A DNA stretch of 54,518 nucleotides, taken from positions 64,001 to 118,518 of the forward strand of contig MNCI01023754.1 in assembly GCA_015680685.1 (NCBI GenBank), in the 5' to 3' direction. This stretch comes from Gnetum montanum. Taxonomy: Eukaryota; Streptophyta; Gnetopsida; Gnetales; Gnetaceae. The notes beneath the pieces are model-generated. The model worked only from the letters and a program-made list of their open reading frames with translations. It ran no database searches and was not told where the DNA came from. Within the stretch, counting starts at the first letter, position 1. Each line of letters starts with the position of its first letter. A program made the translations under genes and the position numbers. Of the stretch, positions 44,261 to 54,518 are shown piece by piece.

Positions 44261-45130
44261 TAGTCAAGTGTTCATAGAATTGGAGTCTCTATGAGCTTCT
44301 ATTTGAGGCTCTGAGATACATTTTCACATTTCTTGGTCCAAATGAAGGGAGCATCTTTCGATATCAGCTCAACCAATGGTTTCATGATCTTAGAGAAATT
44401 CTCTATGAATTGTCGGTAGTAACCAATGTGTCCAAGGAATAACCAAACATCTTTGATAATTTTTGGTTGATGGGTGATTCCTTGGATAACCTTTATCTTT
44501 TCAAGGTCTACCTTGATCCCTTCTTGTGAAATTCTATGTCCCAATACAATGTCCTCTTCAATCATGAGATGCCTTTTTTGCCAATTGAACCATAGATTTA
44601 TTTCCATGCATATTTTTAGTACTTGTTCAAGGTGGTCCAAGGCTTGCTTAAATGTAGCACCATAAGTGAGGAAGTCATTCATGAAGACTTTCACTCTGCT
44701 ACCTATTTACTATTGAAAGATACTTAAGACTAGATGTTGGAAAGTGAAAAGAGCATTGCATAGACCAAAAGGCATCTTGTTTTATGGAAAGTTTCCCAAG
44801 GGACTTATGAGTGTTGTTTTGGCTTAATCTTCTAGTGTAATTTAGATTTATTTATAGCTGTCGTAACCATCCAGAAAATTGTAATAGCAATGCCTAGATG
44901 TGGTGTCCAAAACCTGATCAAAAAATGGAAATGGAAAATGATCTTCAAATGTTGACATGTTTAACAGCCTAAAGTTGATACAAACCCATCATTTTCCTCC
45001 TCTCTTTGGCACTATCATGAGTGGGCTAATCCACTTGTTATCTACAATGGAGTAAATGAACCCTACCTTAAGGAGTTGCTCAATCTCCTCTTTGACAATT
45101 TTCTTTAATTTTGAATTCAACTATCATTAT
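44261..45130 (-). pseudogene. Element E reverse transcriptase
   Basis: The palm and fingers are readable but full of stops between 44700 and 45130 (GFIYSIVDNKWISPLMIVPK, FGLCNA). The catalytic box reads VFMNDFLTYG, so the first Asp of the DD pair is Asn and the copy is catalytically dead. The thumb (44299-44694) is open: GYYRQFIENFSKIMKPL. Confidence 0.88.
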
Positions 45131-45700
45131 GGTTGCCTCCCTGGCTTTATGGATGGATTAGTGTAAATGCAATTCTGGAATAACTATGGATCAATTCCAA
45201 TGAGTTCTAGGTATGACCAAGTAAATGTTGTTGGCCATTTGTTAACCACTTTTAACATTTTTTCTTTTTGCTTAGGAGAAAATTTAGCATTGAGTATGGT
45301 CAGCTTGCCATTTTTCAAGAATGCAAATTCTAGGTTAGTAGGTAGAGTTTTCAACTTTATGGGCTCATGTTTAAAATTCTCAAGGATGTCAAACTCTCCC
45401 CAATTGCTATTAGCATTTTCATCATCAAAGAGTTGGTAATGAACTTCCTCTAGTTCATCCATGCCTACAACATAGGCACATGTTAGGCTCTTAGTAGGTT
45501 CCATTAACATTGTGCTACTATCAAAATCAACGATCAGCCATTGGGTGTCCTTTTGTTTTGTGGCTGCTATGTATAGACACCTTTGAATATCTACCTCATG
45601 TGCACATTGCTTACATGTAGAAATAGATGCTTGTTTCATGGACCATAGTTTTTGCATGCAGTTTCACCCTGTATTACTATACACGATGCATGGAACTCAT
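45131..45700 (-). pseudogene. Element E protease-RT linker
   Basis: Open from 45657 to 45184. It has a Cys pair (CKQC) near the start and LKTLPTNLEF, and it ends WSYLELIGIDP, aligning with C 19231-19665. No known catalytic role. Confidence 0.7.
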
Positions 45701-46234
45701 CTCTTCTCGATCTTTCCAAATGCATTTTTTTTATATCTCCAGGGAAAGATCTCTAATGTCCATTCTTGCATAAATAGTGCTTAACCATGCTCTTTCCATA
45801 ATGATTGGGAAGTCTCCTTTACAATTCTCAACCTTGATTACTAGGAAATCAACAGGATAAGACCACCCATAGATAGTGGTCATAATGTCTTCAACCAATC
45901 CCAATGGAATAGTGATGGACTAGTCTGCTAATTCTAATCTAATATTGCCCTTCTTAAGAGGTGGTAGGTTTCAAGTAGTATACATCTCATGAGATATTAA
46001 ATTCATGCTAGAATCAGAATTAAGAAGAGCTTTACATGGTTCATTGCCAACAATATGTAAATAGATAAGGGGACTTCCTAGATCAACTAATTTTCTAGGA
46101 AGGTTGCGAGCTTGAATCCAATTAAATATGACATGGGTGAGCATAACATTATGGATTTTGGATAGCATTTGGTTTGAAGGGGGCTCGATGGAATGGTTTG
46201 TAGTGGATGAGGCAGGAGTAGGATGACCAAACAC
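45701..46234 (-). pseudogene. Element E aspartic protease
   Basis: The active-site segment reads ALLNSDSSMNLISHEMYTT; compared with the DSG of B and C, the catalytic Asp is Asn and the Gly is Asp, so it is dead. The core with SYPVDFLVI and a W-L-S-T end lies at about 45770-45880, disrupted by stops. Confidence 0.8.
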
Positions 46235-48592
46235 CTGAGTTTGTGAGGGCTTAGTAGGGCTATTGGTTCAAAAGAATGGTCTTTTACAAGCATGAGATTA
46301 TGAACCCTTTAGTTGATGAATTAGTTGTAGATTGATGGCCTTGGTAGCATTGCATTACTGTAGTTGGGCTGGAAGTTCACCTTGCATGGATGGAGTAGCT
46401 GGTACTTGCATTAAGGATGAAGGAATAGGTGCGGAAATAGGAGGAGGATAAGGATAAAATGTGGCATCCCTCCTAGAATATGGAGAATGAACTCTGTAAT
46501 ATTTGGGAGGGTGGTAGTAATATTGGAAAGAGAAGACATGATTGGAAGAGTCACATGAAGATAGTGGTTGTTGAACATAACATCCATATGGATCTAGTTG
46601 CTTGTAAGGGTATTGTTGCCTTGGTGGTGGCATCCCCCACAACTGTGGTTGGTGCCACTGTTGATATTGCTTGTATAGCTATGATGGAGTTCCACTTGGA
46701 TATTATTGGTATTGTTGATGGAACTACCTAGGATTGCCTTTAGGATAAGGTAATCTTTTGGGTGTTTACCTTTTTGCTAGTTCTAGATTCATAGCATACA
46801 CCCTAAGCTCCTGTAAGTGTGACACAATGGGGCAACATCCCTTAGGATGTTCATATTGGTAGATGCCACATCCACCATCATCATCTAATTTACTTCATCT
46901 ATTACAATAATCTTACCCTTACTCCTTTAGTAGGCACGTTCAGCTTCTTTTCACCTCCTATAGTTACAATCACTACTCTGCTATCTTGATTCTTTGGTGA
47001 TTTTCAAAGTAATTTGGAATGTTTCATCCAATGAATCCCACATTTTATCCACCTTGGCTAAAATTTTAGACATAAATTTTTGGATTGGCAAGGTCTTCCT
47101 GTTTACCACCTCATCAAGTGGTGATTCCTCCTCACTGTTACAAAATTAAACCTCCCTCTTTCTAATGGAAGGATCCTTGTTGTATTTCTATGCACTATCA
47201 TGTTTCCTCAATTCTCCTTCTTCCTTTACTACGTTCTCAATTAGCCTTTGAATTTGATGGACTCTAAGTTTTGATAGTCCCCCTTGGGCATAGATCCCAA
47301 GAGTTCTTCTTGTTTATGATCTAAGTCCATCTATGACATGGCGAAGTTGTACTCGCTAAGAATAACCATGGCTAGAGCATTGATGTATGAGAGAATAGTA
47401 TTTGTTCATGGCAATGTCCAAGAGTTCATGGTTTCCTTACTTCTATCCTTAGATCAGCTATCTTAGATTAGACACTCTGGGGTATGTCTAATACTTATCA
47501 TTAAATAACTCTGGCATTGTACTCCACCTGTGGACGAATTTTGGCTCCAAGGACCAATACCAACTTTTTGCTTCCTTGATGAGTGTCCTAGGAAATAACT
47601 TTAGTTTCTACTAATCATGTTCGATATTTTCTAAGGCACAAGCATTGTGAAAAGCTTGAAGATTTGTCTGTGGATCAAAATTATATCCCCCCTCAAATCT
47701 AGGAATATCATTCATATCAAGGCATCTGATTCAACTATCTTTCACATGCCTAGTCGGAATTTTTACAGCCTCTACAATATTTAACATGCTTTGAGTTACC
47801 AGTAAAGGCTCATCATCATCATTATTTTAATGACATTGATGATGCCCTCTACTACCCCTTCAGTCATGGTGGACCTAACGATCATCATTATTATCCCACT
47901 GTTCACCTCCATAATGGTTATTCTTTCTACAACATTTGTTAGAACCAAAAGAGGAAGAAAAAGATGCAAATCAAGAGGATGAAGAGGGAGGAGGATTACC
48001 ACCACCATGGTGTCTGCCAACTCCTCTTTAGTTTTCATGGCCATTTTCGTTAGTTTTCTTATCCTCTTGATGCTTGTCTAAGCCCTTGCCTTGACTACCA
48101 TTCTTACTTGAACCTAGATTACTGATAGTAGTGCAAATTCATAGTTACAACTCCATCACCAATAAAAAGGGGTGGAGAATCTTCATGTTGAGAGACCCCA
48201 AAGGAAGGATCCTCATTTTCATCTTGGTTAAGCAAGAATAAGGGATTGGTGAATCATTTCCCCTTCATAAAATCATGGTGCTTCTCCTAGTGTTGATTTC
48301 TCTTGTGTCATGTTTCAATGGGGCAGTAGTCCCAATAGTCATAATCATGCACAACATACTTCTCTTGAAGATCTTGGATGCCCAACCTCCTAAGAGTTTG
48401 AAGTAGCATCATAGGCACAGATTAATTGAGAGGCATTATAATGTTTCCTTCCATATCACACCATCGTAATTGTTCATCCTAATGCGTGATGGAGGTGAAG
48501 TCAGGCACATACTCATCTAGATGAGTATATACCACCTTGCATTCTTAAGGAACTAACAATTTAGTATCATCACACCTGTGAGAAAAAGACAT
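46235..48592 (-). pseudogene. Element E gag
   Basis: ATG at 48592 (ATG TCT TTT TCT). An N-terminal part is like B and C, followed by a poly-Ser and His/Arg/Asp-rich part (about 47850-48050), a capsid core (about 47250-47760) with KLKLFPRTLIKEA and WYWSLEPKF, a knuckle-like motif CGIYQYEHPKGCC (about 46840-46890) with Tyr in place of the second Cys, and a Gln/Tyr/Pro tail (46355-46700). The 5' part (47838-48592) is present a second time upstream at 49363-50113. Confidence 0.8.
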
Positions 48593-48729
48593 TTTTCAAT
48601 ACAAATGGAATATCAATGGACTTATGTGATTATATTATTTGTGAGAATTATTTTTTTGACCTTAGGATTTATCCAATGATGTTAATGATGTTTACTAAAC
48701 CTAGATAGCACACATTTCAACAAAAAGAA

Positions 48730-48747
48730 TCCCTAGAAATAGTGCTA
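48730..48747 (-). other. Second (downstream) primer-binding site of E
   Basis: Minus-strand TAGCACTATTTCTAGGGA, the duplicate of the site at 50250-50267, next to the partial LTR at 48749. Confidence 0.7.
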
Positions 48748-48748
48748 A

Positions 48749-49361
48749 TGATGAGTGGTCGAGGTACCCCTATGCGCAACCATACAAATCACAAGGAATT
48801 GACATGCAATCTAGTCAAATTCTATGGACTCTATGTCTTCTAGTACACTAGTCTTCTAGGAAGTGAACTTTGCCCTAATAGTCATTTGTTGTCTTCTCAA
48901 TTATACTTGTGATCCACAAAGGTATGGTTAAGTGTAATCAAGAAATTTGATTTTTATTATTTTATGTTTTATGTTCCTGGTACTTGAATAGAGAAATGAA
49001 CTAATTTAATTTAACTAATTAACTAATCTCTAATAAGTCCTAACACAAGCATTTGGTTCCACTTTCCATACACATCTTGAACCCATGTATCCACTACTAG
49101 GATTACCTAGCACTATGCTACTAGGGAAACCAAGCAATAACACTGCTAGGATTACCAAGCAAACACATGTTTATGCTCAAAGCAGTCGTACTTATGTGTT
49201 TAATCTATTTAACTTAATTAATTAACCAATCACTGAAGTCTAATTTAGCTTAATTAATTACATAACTAATGAAAACAATAAATGCATAAATGAATCATTA
49301 ATCTATTCCAAGTGTTGAAAGGTTTGATAAAAAGGCTCATATTTATTGCTATTCACATTCA
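48749..49361 (-). repeat. Partial LTR of E inside the duplication
   Basis: Matches 50269-50884, the R/U5 side of the LTR only. It lacks U3 and the TATA box and joins gag sequence directly near 49361 (LTR ...GTGAATA, gag CCTCTACTACC on the plus strand). Confidence 0.88.
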
Positions 49362-49362
49362 T

Positions 49363-50113
49363 GTCCTCTACTACCCCTTCAGTTATGATGGACCTAGCGA
49401 TCATCATTATTATCCCACTGTTCACCTCCATCATGGTTATTCTTTCTACAATGTTTGTTAGACCCAGAAGAGGAAGAAAAAGATGCAGATCAAGAGGATG
49501 AAGAGGGAGGAGGATTACCACCACCATGGTGTTTGCCAACTTCTCTTTAGTTTTCATGGCCATGTTCGTCAATTGTCTTATCCTCTTGACACTTTTCCAA
49601 GCTCTTACCTTGACTACTATTCTTACTTGAACCTGGATTACTAATAGTGGAGTGCAAATTCATGGTCGCAACTCCATCACCAATAATAAGGGGTGGAGAA
49701 TCTTCATGTTGAGAGACCCCAAAGGAAGGATCCTCATTATCATCTTGGTTAAGTAGGAATAAGGTATTGGTGAATCATTTCCCCTTCACAAACTCATGGT
49801 GCTTCTCCTAGTGTTGATCTCTCTTGCATTATGTTTTAGTGGGATAGTAGTCTCGATAGTCATAATCATGCACAATGTACTTCTCTTAAAGATCTTGGAT
49901 GCCCAACCTCCTAAGAGTTTGAAGCAACATCATAGGCACAGATCAATCAAGAGGCATTACAATGTTTCCTTCCATATCACACCATCATAATTGTTCATCC
50001 TGATGCATGATGAAGGTGAAGTGAGGCACATACTCATCTAGATGAGTATACACCACCTTTCATTCTTGAGGGACTGACAATTTAATATCATCACACCTGT
50101 GAGAAAAAGACAT
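49363..50113 (-). pseudogene. Duplicated 5' part of E gag
   Basis: ATG at 50113; same order as 47838-48592. It stops at the duplication joint without a capsid core. Any read-through would enter the partial LTR. Confidence 0.8.
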
Positions 50114-50249
50114 TTTGCAATACAAATAGAATATCAGTGGACTTATGTGATTATATTATTTGTCAGAATTATTTTTTGACCTTAGGATTTGTCCAATGAT
50201 GTTAATGATGTTTACTAAACCTAGATAGCACACATTTCAACAAAACGAA

Positions 50250-50267
50250 TCCCTGGAAATAGTGCTA
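50250..50267 (-). other. Primer-binding site of element E (tRNA-Asp type)
   Basis: Minus-strand TAGCACTATTTCCAGGGA. Most differences from TGGCGCCGTTGCCGGGGA are G to A or C to T. It is one base from the LTR. Confidence 0.75.
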
Positions 50268-50268
50268 A

Positions 50269-51169
50269 TGATGAGTGGTCAAGGTAACCTTATGCCCAAC
50301 CATACAAATCACAAAGCATTAATGCACAATCTAGTCAAATTCTATGGACTCTATGTCTTCCGGTACACTAGTCTTCTAGGAAGTGAAATTTGCCCTAATA
50401 GTCATTTGTTGTCTTCTTAATTACATTTGTGATGCATAAAGGTATGGTTAAGTACAATTGAGACATTTGATTTTTATTATTTTATGTTTTATGTTCCTGG
50501 TACTTGAATAGAGAAATGAACTAATTTAATTTAACTAATAATAAATCTCTAATAAGTCCTAATACAAGCATTCGGTCCCACTTTCCATACACATCTTGAA
50601 CCCATGTATCCACTACTGGGATTACCTATCACTATGCTATTGGGCAAACCAAGTAATAACACTGCTGCGATTACCAAGCAAATACATGTTTATGCTCAAA
50701 GCAGTCGTACTTATGTGTTTAATCTATTTAGCTTAATTAATTAACTAATCACTTGAATTCTAATTTAGATTAATTAATTACATAATTAATGAAAACAATA
50801 AATGCATAAATGAATCATTAATCTATTCCAAGTGTTGCATGGTTTGATAAAAAAGCTCATCTTTATTATTGTTCACATTGGTGTTTTCAAGTTTAACAAT
50901 GCTCGAATAAAGATCTATACACTTTCTGACTCCTACTATGGGCACTTAGAGAAATATTCTTAACTCTCACATGATAAAACTACAAGAGCTTTGCTACAAC
51001 TATGACTTTTTCTCCCAAAAACATGGTTGGTGATAACATATTTATAGATGTTATTGTAGCACTACATCAACAAGGCCCCATAGATGCAACAAATGCTATG
51101 TCAATGTGGCCCTGTCAATGAGGCAATATCAACAGCAACTCGTTAACATAACACAACAACGATTCATCA
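50269..51169 (-). repeat. 5' LTR of element E (901 bp)
   Basis: Starts (minus) TGATGAATCG and ends CCACTCATTA/GCACT next to the primer site. TATA box at 51039-51046; a U3 array of TTGATG/TTGACA and GGCC words lies at about 51055-51160. TTATG follows at 51170. Confidence 0.88.
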
Positions 51170-51174
51170 TTATG

Positions 51175-51734
51175 TTCTTGCATGTGCATTAATATTTTAG
51201 TCCTAAGTTGTGGGAGAGATTCTCTTTTGGTTGTGCCTTCCATTGAGAACAATCACTATGTGGTTGTAGAGTCACATGCTCTACAGCATCATTGAGTGTT
51301 TATGAGTGATTTAGGTTTTTGTGAGTTGTGAAACCTAGATTGTAATCTTTGTTACCTTAATTGAACATAAATAATGTCTTATTTTTTAGAATATTGAATT
51401 ATCTTTTGTAATCTAGATTTAGTGGAAATTTGAAGGTTAAATAATAAGTAAACCTACTCAATGTATTAATTAATATCCTATGATATTTAGACTTATTAGC
51501 TATGTTTAGATATCATGAGACATACTTGTTTTAGAGATATTATACATATGCTAGTGATGCTTTAGTTTATACTATATTTTGTTACGATGATTGATGTGAT
51601 TTTTGAAGAATGATTATAGTCTTCCATTGTGTTGCTTAATCTATTTCGTAATGTATTATGTGTTCCTTCATTAGTAAACATTAGATTGTGCTTTTACCAA
51701 GACTTGGCTAGGGTCAAATAGGCAATGTGTTACA
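51175..51734 (+). repeat. 3' part of the 5' LTR of element H
   Basis: AT-rich sequence ending in GTGTTACA, the usual LTR end for elements primed by tRNA-iMet. It continues the piece that stops at 36961 before element E. Confidence 0.5.
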
Positions 51735-51737
51735 TAG

Positions 51738-51750
51738 TGTTATTAGAGCT
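51738..51750 (+). other. Primer-binding site of element H (tRNA-iMet, decayed)
   Basis: TGTTATTAGAGCT against TGGTATCAGAGCT: two mismatches. It sits three bases after an LTR-like end and about 390 bp before a chromovirus-like gag. Confidence 0.65.
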
Positions 51751-52127
51751 AGTTACTCTAATTAGTATTTGTGATGCTAGGAAAGTAGAGATTTGGTAGT
51801 AGAGGTGATCATGCTAATAAGGCTTAGGTGCCTTCTAGCACATAGGTTATAGAGACATCAACAATTAGTCAGATACATGCATAGACAATGAGAACATGGG
51901 TCAATGATGCCTATATGGATTTGGCAAGATAGATGATGCAATTTCTTTAGTAGTTTTTATCTAGAACAAGTGCTTCTCCACCTCCTCTTAAAATTATTTT
52001 GAAGTTTAGGAGTGGTAGCAATACAAGTGACCTAGCCATTAGAGAGGTTGGCAGTGATGGTGGCATTAGAGTAGCAACTAGTACTAGTGATGATAGAAAG
52101 CCTACTAAGTAATCAATTAGCAGGGAG

Positions 52128-52680
52128 ATGGTGAAGCAATTTTACAAGTTGGCTCCTCCTACATTTTTTTGCCACTAAGGATCCCACTATAATAACCAAG
52201 TGGTTAAAGAAGTTGAGGAAGACATTTGCCTTTGATTTGATTGGATGCATCTTAGCTCAATAGATCAAACTTGTAGCTTATCAACGTATGGACACCACTA
52301 GATATTAGTGGAGAAATAAGGAGTGGGCTAAGGAATGGGTAGGTCAAGAGGTTCTTTAGGCAGACTTTCTAGTTTCCTTTAGTTATTGATACATTTCTAC
52401 TTATTATGTTTAAGTAAAGGAGGATGAGTTCTATTGATTATATCAACGTAGCTAAATAATGGCAAAGTATGATGCCCAATTTGCTAAGTATAGTGCCCAT
52501 GTTACTAAGCCCATGGATGCTTGAGATAGGGTGAATAGGTTGTTGGAGGACTTCACCTAATCCTAAAGCACCATGTGTTGCCTCTCCACCTTACTTATTA
52601 TGATGATAATGAGGTAGCCATGGATCTAAGTGAGAATGCAACGTAAGATCTTAGCCTGTAAAGCTATTAAGAAATAGAGC
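52128..52680 (+). pseudogene. Chromovirus-like gag fragment (element H)
   Basis: Resembles the retrotransposon gag (capsid) domain of plant chromoviruses. Readable parts are FYKLAPPTFF, then ITKWLKKLRKTFAF, IKLVAYQ, KEWAKEWVGQEV, IMAKYDAQFAKYSAHV and VNRLLEDFT, in the order seen in that domain (aromatic/Pro start, WL helix, basic helix, W-x-x-F segment, final amphipathic helix). In-frame stops are TAG, TAA or TGA, mostly where Gln or Trp is expected, for example before the IKLVAYQ segment. An upstream Ser/Thr/Gly-rich part (52000-52127) may be its N-terminus. No knuckle or pol is seen to the right. Confidence 0.6.
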
Positions 52681-54244
52681 TAAGGCATGAGTGACATTAA
52701 AAGAAGTTCATGAAACCACATAAATTATGAACTAGAGAAGACTCCCATAGAAATAAACATTGAGATTATTGCTATATACCAAGGTATATTTATTCAACAC
52801 CTTAGACCTAAAAAATTAGTTTAGTTCGAGGCATCTAAATTGATAAAAATTCTGGGTTACAATTAGAAAATACTAGGAAATTGGTTACCTAACCTTAATG
52901 AGCATCCGTTATGAAAATAAAGGAAAGATAGAGAATTTAGCCCCAAGAATAGCTTCAATTAGAGGTAAACAAGCTATATACAAGGACATGGTTAAGATAT
53001 AAAGAAGTCAACTTAAGGGAGACTTTGGTGCCACATAAGAAGGAGTTGCTTAATGAAATGATGATGGCATTGGTCCAAATTCCAACTAAATTCATAGCCG
53101 AAAGGATTTCATCATGAAGATCATATAAGAGCTTGAACATTCTTTAAACAAAGCTATTTATTCAGTAACCAATGTAGGACAAGGAGGCTTAAATGTAGAT
53201 TAATTTATTTCTAAAATGTAAAGCACAAAGCTAGAAAAGCATCTACAAGCTTTGGAACTTCTTTCTATGTATAAAAAAAATATTAAATTAGTTAGAATAA
53301 GAAGCTTGGAATATTGAGGAGCAATAAAATAAAAAACTAGCTAAAAATTTTCTAATAATGAATATTCATCCATATTTACTAAAATATTTGACATGGAATT
53401 GAAAGTCAGTTAGATTTTGACATATAAATGTCCTAATGTATAATATTTTGAACATTTTGATGATCAAATCAAATAAAGGATGAAGAATATAGATGTGAAT
53501 TTTGTATTGATAATGACTATTAAATCAATTATCTTCACTTCTTTTTTGTTTTCCAAGTTGGATTTCATTTAGAGCTTTATAATTTTTATTGCTTATCTTA
53601 ACTTATCACTTTATTTTTGAGCAAACATAAATGATTTTGTAACTTTTCTTTTACTAAATGAAGGGTTTGCAATATCATTCTCGATTTATGAGTACTAGAT
53701 AGCTCCAGATAAGTGTTTACTCTTGATCAACGAGGTCAGTTCTGCATTATATGCCCAAAAAGCTAAGAACATTTTATTTCTATTAATCTGTAAAGGTTGT
53801 GCTCATTCTATTATTATTCTTATAAAATTAATAGAAAAAATAATAGATTAATAGGTCAAGGCTTATCATAGTCTTAGAAATTAAAAAGATTTATTACTTT
53901 ATTCTAGTAAATTAAGGCTAAGAACTCAATAGTCAAACTAAGAGATTTAATTTTACTAGTAAGCTTTGGAAACAAGGAAGGACAAATCTTCAAGAGATTA
54001 CATTACAATTAGTTCAAAATTGTAAATGGAAGTTCTTTGTGCACATATTCTTTAGAAATTAACATTAGCTACTACATAAATTATAGGTTATAAAAAGCTA
54101 ATCTAATAGATGGTTAGTATACAAATACTCTAGCCACTAGCTCTAATTAGACAACTAAAGCTATTTGGAGGTATCAATATTGTCATGAGGTTAAATAGCT
54201 AACAACCATCTAAAATAAATTTTCATTAGTTCATGCAAGGTTGT
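52681..54244. other. Unassigned AT-rich relic
   Basis: No domain recognised on either strand; stops are dense. It probably belongs to element H or an older insertion. It ends at 54244, where a D-type LTR begins. The preceding GTTGT could be its target copy. Confidence 0.4.
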
Positions 54245-54518
54245 TGTTGGCGACTGTTTGGAACACGACCGTCAACGAGTGTCCTCGAATAGGATTTAGG
54301 TGCCTGCTGGTCTCTGGCATCACCAAGGCCCAGATACCTCCAAATAAACTCAGTAGTTAATGTGAGTATGTGTGTGTGCTGTTGCGGCATGCGGTTGTGA
54401 GAAATGTAACGATTGCGTTGTATGTGAACTACAAATGACTTACTTTAAAGAGATTCAGCCAACTTTGCCAAGTACTGTGAGTTGTTGAAAATTTCCTATT
54501 TTGTTCAACTGCCTAGTC
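54245..54518 (-). mobile_element. Second D-type LTR, cut by the window end
   Basis: Starts TGTTGGCGAC and aligns with 28698-28972 at about 90 percent identity by eye, in the same orientation. No primer site lies to its left, so it is either a solo LTR or the 3' LTR of a minus-strand element that continues to the right. Confidence 0.85.

Larger units (their letters stand above)
47838..50885 (-). repeat. Tandem duplication inside element E (2 x about 1.52 kb)
   Basis: 47838-49361 and 49363-50885 are two copies of one unit: LTR R/U5, primer site, leader and the first 750 bp of gag. Equivalent points are 1,521-1,525 bp apart throughout (gag ATG 48592 and 50113, LTR ends 48749 and 50269). Identity is roughly 90 to 95 percent by eye, higher than between the 5' and 3' LTRs. 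Confidence 0.9.
36967..51169 (-). mobile_element. Element E: full-length Athila-like retrotransposon, 14.2 kb
   Basis: TTATG flanks both ends (36962-36966 and 51170-51174). On the minus strand the order is 5' LTR, tRNA-Asp-type primer site, gag, protease, RT, RNase H, integrase, spacer, internal U3-like promoter, 3' ORF, polypurine tract, 3' LTR. The 5' end carries a tandem duplication of about 1.52 kb. Without it the element would be about 12.7 kb. It is the only element here with all the parts, but every ORF is broken. Its LTRs are clearly more diverged than those of A. Confidence 0.92.

Noticed and set aside
52681-54244. Possible endogenous pararetrovirus or LINE segment
   Set aside because: No RT, coat or movement-protein motif could be read; stops are too dense to claim a family.

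Overview
The window is repeat-rich nuclear DNA from a land plant with a large, heavily decayed genome. Nearly every recognisable feature is part of an old LTR retrotransposon. The main group is Ty3/gypsy of the Athila/Tat branch: primer-binding sites match the 3' end of tRNA-Asp, gag and pol are fused, the reverse transcriptase carries an FMDD box, and an extra ORF lies between pol and the 3' LTR. The species cannot be named from the sequence. A gymnosperm would fit, but nothing here proves it. No intact host gene, tRNA, rRNA or CRISPR array was found.

Layout. 1-1785 is the 5' end of a minus-strand element (A') inserted into an older minus-strand element (B, 1786-5831; gag, protease, 5' LTR). 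5832-10015 has no recognised element; its right part (about 8561-10015) keeps many CpG sites and looks low-copy and possibly regulatory. 10016-11849 is a small non-autonomous LTR element (F) with a tRNA-iMet-type primer site. 12671-31886 is element A (plus strand, target duplication TCTAT on both sides). A has gag and a 3' ORF but no pol. Element C (16886-24904, plus, duplication ACTTC/ACTTT) is nested in it, and D (28698-31052, duplication ATTAG) sits inside its 3' LTR. 31892-36961 and 51175-54244 appear to be one older chromovirus-like element (H) with a long LTR. H is broken by a solo LTR (G, 35944-36764, GGATT/GGATC) and by element E (36967-51169, minus, TTATG on both sides). A second D-type LTR starts at 54245 and runs off the window.

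Elements A, B, C, E and G share LTR ends, A, B, C and E also share a tRNA-Asp primer site, and A, C and E share a hairpin before the polypurine tract. Their U3 promoters differ. A, A', C and G carry arrays of GATATC words at a 14-bp period just upstream of the TATA box. E carries a different array of TTGAYG and GGCC words.

The most interesting signal is that A and E each carry a second, internal copy of their own U3 type (array plus TATA box) between the pol region and the extra 3' ORF. It is followed by a leader that can be aligned between A and E. This suggests that the 3' ORF had its own LTR-like promoter. All coding regions are broken by stops and frameshifts. Many of these fit C-to-T decay, so the window is a record of past activity and not a set of working genes.
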